Position numbers and translations under genes: made by a program
Assembly: GCA_047638715.1 (NCBI GenBank)
Contig: JBLIMK010000006.1
Span: 5,158 to 69,157, forward strand
Length of the DNA stretch: 64,000 bases
Origin: SHLQ01 sp047638715
GTDB lineage: Bacteria; Actinomycetota; Acidimicrobiia; Acidimicrobiales; SHLQ01
Reading direction: 5' to 3'
Notes under the pieces: model-generated
What the model was told of the DNA's origin: nothing
What the model saw: the letters and a program-made list of their open reading frames with translations, nothing else
Database searches by the model: none
Shown: in pieces, positions 36,301 through 43,512 of the stretch
How the letters are laid out: each line of letters opens with the position of its first letter
How positions within the stretch are numbered: the first letter of the stretch is position 1

Positions 36301-38323
36301 GTGCGATGTTGATCGCAGGAAGGTCGAGCGGAAGACCAAGAAGGTTATTCCGCAGCGCTTCGGTGATGAACTCGTCAATTTCCTGTCCAACCTGTGTCAC
36401 GCCACCACGCCAAAGCTGACCAGCAGCTTCTTCGGGAAGGATCGAGGCGCCGAGTGAATCCTTGCGGAATTCGATCGGGTTCACGAATGCGTCGATCAGC
36501 GTAAGGCTGTTGTCGGTGCCATCAGCCTCGAATCGAACGACGTTCTCGTTGAGCATCGAATGACCAAAGCGGTACACGGCGTGTGCAAACTCAGCGGAGA
36601 TCACTGAATTGATCGTCGTGTCGTAGTTGACAAACGCGTGAACCTGCGGGCTGATCGTTCGAGCGAATTCCTCGAACGCCAAGTGCTGATATTCCATTTC
36701 GGTGACAAACTTCGCCGCCTGGAACAGACGTTCACCATTTCCAAATTCGCCAGCAAGTCGTGCACCGGTGAATTCAGAATCGAGTCCCGCTGCTGTAGCG
36801 ACGGCAAGGATGTCGTCCACCAAACGGTTGTGCTCAGCATGGAACACGTGGTGAATCGAAGTCAGGACGAGGTTCTCGTTTGCACGGCCGTCACCAGCAA
36901 TGAAGTGAGCGCCAAGCATCTCATCGTCGTAGGTGCAGGGATCGCCATCGTCTCCGAAGAGGCCTTCCGCACCAAGATCGAGGTCAGCGGTCTGTGCGAC
37001 CTCTGGTGTGCCTGGGTTCATGTCAGCATCGCAAGTACCTGGGTTTGCGTGATGCGCAATGTCAAGCACGAAGCCATGACCTGTACGCATTGCATCAACA
37101 GGAATAGCGATACCTCCGCCAGCGGTGTTGCCCTCGACGAGACCGCCGGGGGTAACAATCTGTGGAAGACCACGAAGCGGTCCAGGAATGAAGTTGCCGT
37201 ACACGTCGGTCGCGAGGAGCGGCACGTCGTGCAGGTCATGATCTTCAAGCGTGATGCCAAGAACGGTGCTGGATTGTGCTTGCACGTTGTCCCAGTTCGA
37301 CATACCGCCGTCAGCGTGCTCGAGCAAGAAGCCCGTCGACACTGGCAATGGACCAGCGGTGTAGTCGCGCACGAACACCTGATGTGAAGGATGCGACGTG
37401 TAGGTCTGGTTCTGGTCGACGTAAGGAGTCGTCTTGTTCAGCGGATCAGTTCCGTCTTGTCCACGGCTCAGAACCATGAAGTTGGTTTGACCACCCGGGA
37501 CGAACAGAGGATCGTCCGCATTTAGCGGCATGTAGATCGGAGCACCGTTCTTCGTCGTGAGGTCGAGACCGTGATCGAAGAACTGACCGAAGTACGTCAA
37601 CATGTCGTTGAACGGAGCCGAAAGTCCGCCATCGGGTGCGGAGTTTTCGATGTTGATGAGGCCACCTGGATGCACGGTGATGCCATCTGGCAGCAGTGCG
37701 GGGACTCCACCGGGATGACCAGCGACAACCGGGTTGCCCGTCGTCTGATCGGAGATCAAGTTACTGATCGTTCGAGGCGTGCTGTCCTGCACCCATAGAC
37801 CAGCGCCGGGGTTGGCGTATGTGGTCAGCGCACCATTTACATTCGGTGGCGGTGGAGGGAATGGAAGAGCGAGCACTTCGGCATCCACAAAGGACGGCGC
37901 TATGAGCTCTTCAAATGGTTGATCGGCTGCGCCCCAAGTCTCGTTGCCAACAAACAAGTTGTTGCAGGTACCGTCGAGTACACGAAGGCCAAGGGGTTGG
38001 GTCAAGTCGCCTTGCGGGACCTGGTTTGGACCGTTGCCGATAAGAGTTGCGCATGGATTTGCGGGCGTCGACGTCTGCACATGCGCTTCTGAAACCCGGA
38101 TCTGCTGGAGAATAAACTCCACGTCTTGCCCGGTGATGGTGAAGTCCGCACCGATAGGAGCGGCTGCATCGCCGTTCCCGACGAAGTCGAACCCTTCCCA
38201 TGGTTGGCGCTCGGTTTGCGCCGATGCCCCCGTCGCGAGCACTGGCACAAATAGTGCCAATGCTGCGAGGAGCCCGATGCTTCGCAGCCAATGACGACGA
38301 AGCCCTCCACTTGTTGAATTCAT
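33362..38323 (-). CDS. Secreted animal-type haem peroxidase with RTX repeat C-terminus
   Basis: The protein has 1653 residues from ATG 38323. The signal peptide ends near ATGASA. The peroxidase domain, about residues 200-900, contains FGQFFDHGLDL near 250 (distal His), GDGRANENLVLTSIHHVFHAEHNRL near 490 (distal Arg and Glu region), YRFGHSMLNENV near 590 (proximal His) and INIARGRDNGVARLN near 685. These are the marks of animal haem (peroxinectin-like) peroxidases in bacteria. From about residue 930 to the end it is rich in GGxGxDxxx RTX repeats, interrupted by a non-repeat section. It closes with a 319-residue Cys-bracketed cassette (CNGLLVT to FNCELP). It is likely a Ca-binding, surface-associated or released oxidase that makes hypohalous acid or organic radicals; the substrate is inferred only from the family. 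Confidence 0.88.
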   Translation of the reverse strand: MNSTSGGLRRHWLRSIGLLAALALFVPVLATGASAQTERQPWEGFDFVGNGDAAAPIGADFTITGQDVEFILQQIRVSEAHVQTSTPANPCATLIGNGPNQVPQGDLTQPLGLRVLDGTCNNLFVGNETWGAADQPFEELIAPSFVDAEVLALPFPPPPPNVNGALTTYANPGAGLWVQDSTPRTISNLISDQTTGNPVVAGHPGGVPALLPDGITVHPGGLINIENSAPDGGLSAPFNDMLTYFGQFFDHGLDLTTKNGAPIYMPLNADDPLFVPGGQTNFMVLSRGQDGTDPLNKTTPYVDQNQTYTSHPSHQVFVRDYTAGPLPVSTGFLLEHADGGMSNWDNVQAQSSTVLGITLEDHDLHDVPLLATDVYGNFIPGPLRGLPQIVTPGGLVEGNTAGGGIAIPVDAMRTGHGFVLDIAHHANPGTCDADMNPGTPEVAQTADLDLGAEGLFGDDGDPCTYDDEMLGAHFIAGDGRANENLVLTSIHHVFHAEHNRLVDDILAVATAAGLDSEFTGARLAGEFGNGERLFQAAKFVTEMEYQHLAFEEFARTISPQVHAFVNYDTTINSVISAEFAHAVYRFGHSMLNENVVRFEADGTDNSLTLIDAFVNPIEFRKDSLGASILPEEAAGQLWRGGVTQVGQEIDEFITEALRNNLLGLPLDLPAINIARGRDNGVARLNTVRETFWANGLRPDLAPYDNWADFRFELKNPDSIVNFIAAYGTHADLATFDDGSGVGTMSSRRSLADAMINGGLAAPADTADFLSAAAPYDGDKGGLDNVDLWMGGLAEKLEFDTGAMLGTTFDFIFKTQMENLQDGDRFYYLWRLAGTNLLAQMEGNSLSELAQRNTTAEGLPANVFSRPDFTFDMNAQTNPTGIVDDPATTYDETDLLAREANGNVKFGPGTLSAQAIADGVAGDEHTNWIGSPANDVLESGDGDDTIRGNDGDDRIEGGGGGDNIVGGLGDDIITDSSGDDDIKGGPGDDAISGGPGENLLQGGPGADYILSGADLNETLAGPGNDILHGGFNAAVLIGGEGDDWIEGGGGAADIQADDFDPLELSAFGGNDVMDGQGGDDRMHGEGGHDVFKESPGIDRFEGLKGFDWVILAEGADLNQTLLLPPPFQDDRFAAVEGISGTPGADQLKGDDSQGVPALGLQSLDTTAIALFDGLVDVLPAGTTLFEDGNIILGGAGSDLIEGRGQNDIIDGDVFLDVYLWHPSPAITGGTPSNGGTRWDAALDMQAAIFAGTLDPGEIQIVREIVDPGPGGDVDVAIFQGPQTDYDVTFVGDRIIVEHARGDGANQDGNLDDGMDTLRNIEILRFTDGDFITGVRCNGLLVTFDMSLPVGPGNEATGGDDVILGTSAGEVIVSLGGNDTICGEGGNDTINTGPGNDVAFGGLGDDSIFGLAGDDELHGGPGLDTIVAGTGADNITGGDGADILNGGPDSDVIDGGAGDDDIFGQGGNDTITGGPGMDLIIGLDGIDTINGDAGADIINGGPGDDFLSGGADGDIIYGITGADIIFGNGGNDLLFGQFGNDSIDGGAGDDRIWGNEDQDTIVDPSGLNIINAGSGDDNITGGVDADQIFGDGNVLQLGNDTIDGGLGADLLIGFGGDDTIIANDGVADTVNGGPQANDTCITDAGVDTVFNCELP

Positions 38324-38655
38324 AATGTCCACCCGCTTGCTTGGATTGCCCTCGATGATTTACCAAGAGTCCGAAGCGCAGAAGAATCCCGCTGGCGTAC
38401 ACAAAGACAGGTGTGCTGTCCATTGCGTTCGCCCGCGGATGCCCTCAGCACCTACTAAAACAAGAATGTAGAACGTATTCCCACCATACGTCAATTTAAA
38501 ATAACTAAAGGCCACCGTGCGCGCTACCGATACTAAATCTTCACTAAATCTGCGCTCTCTGTGAGATCACGTGACAATCGGGTCATTCGAACCCCTTTCG
38601 CCACTGATCGTTGCACGTCTACCCTTAAAGCACACGAAGGGTGAGGTGTTGGGAT
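38324..38655. promoter_or_regulatory. Divergent regulatory region between the peroxidase and metalloprotease genes
   Basis: This AT-richer 332-bp gap serves two divergent genes. On the minus strand TTGACG (38489-38494), an 18-bp spacer and TACATT (38465-38470) form a sigma70-like promoter for the peroxidase, with a leader of about 135 nt. On the plus strand TACCCT at 38620-38625 is a -10 candidate for the protease. Between them are two ACTAAATCT repeats exactly 11 bp apart (38532-38540 and 38543-38551) and the palindrome TCACGTGA (38567-38574), both possible regulator sites. Confidence 0.5.
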
Positions 38656-41439
38656 ATGACGGTGTTGTGGTGGTCTAAGCGTGTGAGTTTCGCGTTGTTG
38701 CTCGCGCTCGCAGTAATGCTGGTCGCGCACGGACCGGCATCCTCGGAAGAAGCCGACGCAGCACTCCTCATCGATGGCACCGTGGTTCTTCCCGACGCGT
38801 CGCAAGCCAACGTCGATGGAGTGCAATTGTCTGCCGCTCTCAGCGAGCAACTCGCCGTGAGTGACCATGTTCGATTCGTCGATGTCGATGTCGACGTCGT
38901 GCGACGCGAGCTCGAATTTGGCGTCCTCGCCATCCAAGTTGCGCCAGATGCTGCAATTCAGGTCAAGACCGTATTCGGTGAAGACCTCGTGCAGGGCGCG
39001 ACAACATGGACAGCCGAAGGCGCTGATGGTTCGGCGCTTGCGCTGGTCACTCGGGGTCGAGCGCTCACCGGTGAACTACGGCTCGGTGAACGCCAGTGGG
39101 GAATCGCACAAGTCGATGGATCGCTGCACGTGGTCTTTGAACACTCGCCAACAGGACAAGACCCGGCAGCCGAGCGCTTGCAAGAGGACGGACAGCCCAC
39201 CCTCGTCCTGGCACCGCTCCCCGACGGTGTTGCACGGTTCACAGAGGACATCACCCACGCAGAGGACATCTTGGCTATTGGAGCGCGGGAACCCGATGCA
39301 CCCACTGCAGAAGCACTGCCCGGCCAAACTCAGGCAGATGCACCAGCCGTCGCTGCGATGGTCGCAACGTCCGTGATCGATGTGATGGTCGTCTACGACA
39401 ACACGGCGCTCGCCTTACATGGATCGAATGCCGCCATCGAAAACCTGATCATCGCGAATATCGCCTCGTCCAACGCCACGCTCGCCACATCGGGTGTTGC
39501 GACCTCAGTCAACCTGGTCCACATAGGACACATCGCCTACACAGGGTCGGGAAGCTCGTCCAACGATCTCACTCGACTTCGGAACAAATACGACGGCCAC
39601 ATGGACAGCATTCACGTAACCCGCGACGCGGTGGACGCAGACCTTGTGACCCTCGTGAGCGAACTCATCGACGGGTTCTGCGGTCGGGCAAATCTGCTTC
39701 AGGAACTCCCAAACCAAAATACCGACGATGAAGCCTTCGGTGTAGTTGGAGCTGGGTGTCTCACAAGCAGCACATACATCCACGAGATCGGCCACAACAT
39801 GGGGGCCGCTCACGACGATGCGAACCTCGGCGGTTTCACCGGGGTGCAACCGCACTCGCGAGGATGGGTAGACGTAGCCAACAACTTCGTAACCGTGATG
39901 TCGTACGCGAACGGCGCAAACGGCTGCTCGGGTTGCACGACCATCAGCCAGTTCTCGAGCGATACCGAATTGTTCGCTGGGTTCGCCACGGGTGATGCCG
40001 ACCATGCGAATGCATCGACGCTCAATGCAACGAGCAGTGGTATTGCTGCCTACCGACCGGACCCCTGTCCGAACCCGATAAACGACGACTACCCAGTTCG
40101 CATCGACCTCGGATCCTCGAGTCTCGTGTCCACTCCCGGAACCAACGTGTGCGCCTCGATCGAAGACCTCGAGACCTACTTCATCGGTGATGAGCCCGTG
40201 GAGTCGGTTTGGTACGAGTGGACTGCACCATTCGCCGGGACGGCCCGATTCAGTACGTGCGACGCGTCCACCACCTTCGACACCACCATCACAATATTCG
40301 ACGACCACGAGTTCTTCTCTGCGCTGTCCGTCGTTGCCCACAACGACGATGCTGGAGCGGCGTGCACCATAGACCCCACCCACAGCGAGGCACTGACGAC
40401 GGTCACCAATGGCCAGGTCCTTCGCTTCAAAATCGATGGCGATGCGGCGGCGACGGGAACGTTCGCGTTGACGGTTACTGTCGACACGACGTGCAACGGC
40501 CAAGCGGCGACCGTCTACGTCGACCGTGGAGACGTCGCGACATCGGGCGACGATGTGATCATCGGGACTGTGAACGCCGACGCCATTAACGCCCTAGACG
40601 GGAACGACATCGTCTGTGGAATGGCAGGCGACGACGTCATCAACTCGGGCCCGGGCGACGACCAAGTGTTCGGCGGCGATGGCAACGACACCATCTTCGG
40701 TGTAGCCGGCAACGACACCCTCAACGGCGACGCTGGCCAGGACACGTTGTTGGGTTTCGCCGGCAACGACACCCTCAATGGTGGCGATGACAACGATCTC
40801 ATCAATGGTGGTCCTGACAATGACGTGCTCGACGGCGGCGCAGGCGACGACAGCATCTTTGGTCAGGGCGGTAACGACACGATCAGCGGTGGTCCGGGTA
40901 TGGACCTCATGATTGGTCTCGACGGCATCGACACCATGAACGGTGATGCTGGTGCGGACATCATCAACGGTGGTTCCGGAGACGACTTCTTGAGTGGCGG
41001 TGCCGATGGCGACACCATCTTTGGCATCACTGGCAATGACATGATCACTGGCGACGGAGGTGCTGACTTCCTGTTCGGACAAGTTGGAAACGACACCATC
41101 GATGGTGGTGCCGGAGCAGACAACATCTGGGGCAACGAAAACGACGACATCATCACCGATCCGTCAGGTGCCAACATCATCAATGGTGGTGCCGGCAATG
41201 ACAACATCACCGGTGGCGTCGATAACGATCAGATCTTCGGTGACGGCAATGTCGGCCAGCTCGGTGATGACATCATCGACGGAGGTCTTGGACCCGACCT
41301 GTTGCTCGGCTTCGGTGGCGATGACACCATCACTGCCAATGACGGTTTCGCAGACACCGTGAACGGTGGCCCGACCTTGAACGACACCTGCCTGGTGGAT
41401 GCGGTCGTCGACACCGTCTTCAACTGCGAGTTGCCCTAA
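38656..41439 (+). CDS. Secreted metzincin metalloprotease with PPC-like domain and RTX repeat C-terminus
   Basis: The protein has 927 residues from ATG 38656. After a signal peptide ending near GPASS there is a propeptide-like region to about residue 225. The protease domain follows, with the zinc motif HEIGHNMGAAHD near residue 378 and the Met-turn VTVMSYA near 418. This is the metzincin pattern, closest to M12B-like proteins. A beta-sandwich resembling pre-peptidase C-terminal domains (VWYEWTAPFAGTARFSTC...FDTTITIFD) spans about residues 470-610. The last 315 residues form a Cys-bracketed RTX cassette (CNGQAAT to FNCELP) that closely matches the peroxidase cassette. It ends 8 bp before the convergent dehydrogenase gene. 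Confidence 0.87.
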   Translation: MTVLWWSKRVSFALLLALAVMLVAHGPASSEEADAALLIDGTVVLPDASQANVDGVQLSAALSEQLAVSDHVRFVDVDVDVVRRELEFGVLAIQVAPDAAIQVKTVFGEDLVQGATTWTAEGADGSALALVTRGRALTGELRLGERQWGIAQVDGSLHVVFEHSPTGQDPAAERLQEDGQPTLVLAPLPDGVARFTEDITHAEDILAIGAREPDAPTAEALPGQTQADAPAVAAMVATSVIDVMVVYDNTALALHGSNAAIENLIIANIASSNATLATSGVATSVNLVHIGHIAYTGSGSSSNDLTRLRNKYDGHMDSIHVTRDAVDADLVTLVSELIDGFCGRANLLQELPNQNTDDEAFGVVGAGCLTSSTYIHEIGHNMGAAHDDANLGGFTGVQPHSRGWVDVANNFVTVMSYANGANGCSGCTTISQFSSDTELFAGFATGDADHANASTLNATSSGIAAYRPDPCPNPINDDYPVRIDLGSSSLVSTPGTNVCASIEDLETYFIGDEPVESVWYEWTAPFAGTARFSTCDASTTFDTTITIFDDHEFFSALSVVAHNDDAGAACTIDPTHSEALTTVTNGQVLRFKIDGDAAATGTFALTVTVDTTCNGQAATVYVDRGDVATSGDDVIIGTVNADAINALDGNDIVCGMAGDDVINSGPGDDQVFGGDGNDTIFGVAGNDTLNGDAGQDTLLGFAGNDTLNGGDDNDLINGGPDNDVLDGGAGDDSIFGQGGNDTISGGPGMDLMIGLDGIDTMNGDAGADIINGGSGDDFLSGGADGDTIFGITGNDMITGDGGADFLFGQVGNDTIDGGAGADNIWGNENDDIITDPSGANIINGGAGNDNITGGVDNDQIFGDGNVGQLGDDIIDGGLGPDLLLGFGGDDTITANDGFADTVNGGPTLNDTCLVDAVVDTVFNCELP
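40804..41439 (+). repeat. Arm of a long inverted repeat (other arm 33362-33997): RTX cassette ends
   Basis: The last 211 codons of the protease and of the peroxidase align without gaps. By hand count about 80% of residues are identical, and long runs of DNA are nearly the same, for example around the shared IFGQGGNDTI segment. The genes point away from each other, so the two arms form an inverted repeat of about 635 bp enclosing 6.8 kb. Confidence 0.75.
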
Positions 41440-41447
41440 CGCGCTCG

Positions 41448-43493
41448 CTAGCCCTCACAGGCAATACGGGCTACGACCGACGTACACCTATCGCTTCCAG
41501 GTCCGCCCCAGGCAAAGTTGGTGCCCGCGCCGCCGCGCAAGTTGTCGTCACCCTGCCCGCCGTACAGTTCATCGTTTCCGCCATAGCCGAACAAGCGGTC
41601 GCGACGGTCGCCTCCGTAGAGCGTGTCGTTTCCGCCATTCCCGACGAGGCGATCTCCCCCACGGCCACCACGAAGAAGGTCGTTGCCTCCGCCTCCCTCG
41701 ACATCGTCGAGACCAGGGCCAGCGAGTACGAGGTCGTCCCCGTCACCGGCGCGCACAACATCGGAACCCCAGCCGGCATTGATGATGTCGGCCCCGGACC
41801 CACCATTGATTCGATCTGCGCCGCCACGCCCACAGATGATGTCGTTGCCGCCCAATCCGTCGATGATGTCCGGACCGCCCGTGCCGACGATGACATCGTC
41901 ACCGTTCGTACCGATGAGGCCGGTCGTCGTTGCGAGCCGACCCTGGCAGGATTCGGTCGGCGGCAGTGAGTTCGTTACGAGATAGATGAAGCCGTTGCGT
42001 TTGCTCGAAATGTAGAGCTCGCCGTCCGGCCCCTGCCCAAACCGTGCATCGGCTCGCCCCGACCCGTCGTAGGTCGCTGCATCGTTGAACACATCCTGCA
42101 GACTCGTGCGAGGCAACGCAGCGGTAGTGGGATCACCATCGTGGTCGAAGGTGATCGCGACTCGACCGGTAGGCGCCTGTGTGAGGTCTCCGGGAGCATC
42201 GCGAGCCGGATCGTCTGGATCGAGCAGTGTCACCGCGGCGGCCATCTCCTCGAGCGTCGAGTGAAAGAGCTTTCCCGTCTTCGGGAAGTCGCTGTAGAAG
42301 TACTGCCCGGACAACGCCGAACCATTGTCTACGACGTACCCGCCAGCGATTGCTTGCCCCGAGAGCCCCGAACCTCGCGTTCCCTCGTGACCGTACTGTG
42401 CTGCCGGGTACGTGTAGCCGTTCGCGGCCTCGTCGGCCGGGAGCGGTGCAATCCCGTTGAGCAGGTCGCCGGTCGGGAGGTGAACAAAGGTTCCTTCACG
42501 CTCCGACCAGCCGTAGTTGGCCCCGCCCACGATGACGTTTACTTCTTCGACGTTGTCCCGTCCCGCCTCCGCAGCGATCAGATGGACCGCACCGCCGTCA
42601 TCTCGAGCGAACGCCAGGTGATGTGGATTCCGATGGCCGAGCGACCACACCTCATCCAGCATCACCGGGTCACCGATGAACGGGTTGTCCTCGGGCACCA
42701 GATAGGGATCGAGGCCCGACCGCCGCGGATCGATGCGCAGGATCTTGCCGAGCGCGTCGTTCTTCTGACCACCGCCAGCCGTTGCTGACTGCACGCTTCC
42801 ATCGCCGTGAGCAACGTACAGGTTCCCGAAGTCATCATCGCCTGGCTCGGCAAATGGATTGAAGGCGATCTGCTTGATCGGATGGTCGTATACCGGCATG
42901 CCAACGCGAAAAACCTGGCGATAACTCGAAGGATCGATTTGGCCCGTGTTCAGATCCATCGTCCACTCGATGAGCACACCGTCGGCGACGATCGGGTTGG
43001 CTGCATCGCTCAGATAGTCATCGGGATCCGGGGACGTGGGTCGCCGTTCCATCACCGATGTGTACAGCAGGCCGTTCGCCGCGAACCGCGGATGAAACGC
43101 GACCGATCGAAGGCCCCCATGGAAGATGCTCGTGTTGTCCAGACGACGTCCGGTTGCAGCCAACATCGCGATCTTCACATCGAAGAAAACCGATGCGGTT
43201 GCGGTGCGCCCAGATTTCGATATCTCGTAGATCTTGCCGTCATAGTCCTCGACGACGAAGAACCGATCACCAGATGTAGCGAACTGGTTGAGGCGAGGAC
43301 GACCGAGCGCCGAATTCGGGATCTGTACGTACGGAGATAACTCGACGACGACCCCTCGATCGACGATCGGTAGTAAGACCGGGTTGTCCGCCGACGCATG
43401 CGTCACCGTCGCGCCGACGAGCGCTACTGACAGACACGCAGCCCCCGCAGCGGAGGCCCATCGTTTCGTACGAGGTCTCTTGCTGAGGTCCAT
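41448..43493 (-). CDS. Secreted PQQ-dependent sugar dehydrogenase-like protein with RTX repeat C-terminus
   Basis: The protein has 681 residues. The signal peptide ends near THASA. Residues 40-500 form the six-bladed glucose/sorbosone dehydrogenase propeller: LRSVAFHPRFAANGLLYTSV near residue 128 (the position of the catalytic His), KILRIDPRRSGLDPYLVPEDNPF, SLGHRNPHHLAFA near residue 285 (the Arg that contacts PQQ), and ANYGWSEREG. The enzyme would oxidise sugars outside the cell with PQQ and Ca. The last 166 residues are a Cys-bracketed RTX cassette (CQGRLAT to ARIACEG). A TACGGT box 8 nt upstream suggests a leaderless start. It is convergent with the protease. Confidence 0.87.
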   Translation of the reverse strand: MDLSKRPRTKRWASAAGAACLSVALVGATVTHASADNPVLLPIVDRGVVVELSPYVQIPNSALGRPRLNQFATSGDRFFVVEDYDGKIYEISKSGRTATASVFFDVKIAMLAATGRRLDNTSIFHGGLRSVAFHPRFAANGLLYTSVMERRPTSPDPDDYLSDAANPIVADGVLIEWTMDLNTGQIDPSSYRQVFRVGMPVYDHPIKQIAFNPFAEPGDDDFGNLYVAHGDGSVQSATAGGGQKNDALGKILRIDPRRSGLDPYLVPEDNPFIGDPVMLDEVWSLGHRNPHHLAFARDDGGAVHLIAAEAGRDNVEEVNVIVGGANYGWSEREGTFVHLPTGDLLNGIAPLPADEAANGYTYPAAQYGHEGTRGSGLSGQAIAGGYVVDNGSALSGQYFYSDFPKTGKLFHSTLEEMAAAVTLLDPDDPARDAPGDLTQAPTGRVAITFDHDGDPTTAALPRTSLQDVFNDAATYDGSGRADARFGQGPDGELYISSKRNGFIYLVTNSLPPTESCQGRLATTTGLIGTNGDDVIVGTGGPDIIDGLGGNDIICGRGGADRINGGSGADIINAGWGSDVVRAGDGDDLVLAGPGLDDVEGGGGNDLLRGGRGGDRLVGNGGNDTLYGGDRRDRLFGYGGNDELYGGQGDDNLRGGAGTNFAWGGPGSDRCTSVVARIACEG

Positions 43494-43501
43494 CCACTAC
43501 G

Positions 43502-43507
43502 ACCGTA
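43502..43507 (-). promoter_or_regulatory. -10 box TACGGT before the sugar dehydrogenase gene
   Basis: TACGGT on the minus strand lies 8 nt before ATG 43493, fitting a leaderless start. Confidence 0.45.
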
Positions 43508-43512
43508 GCGTG

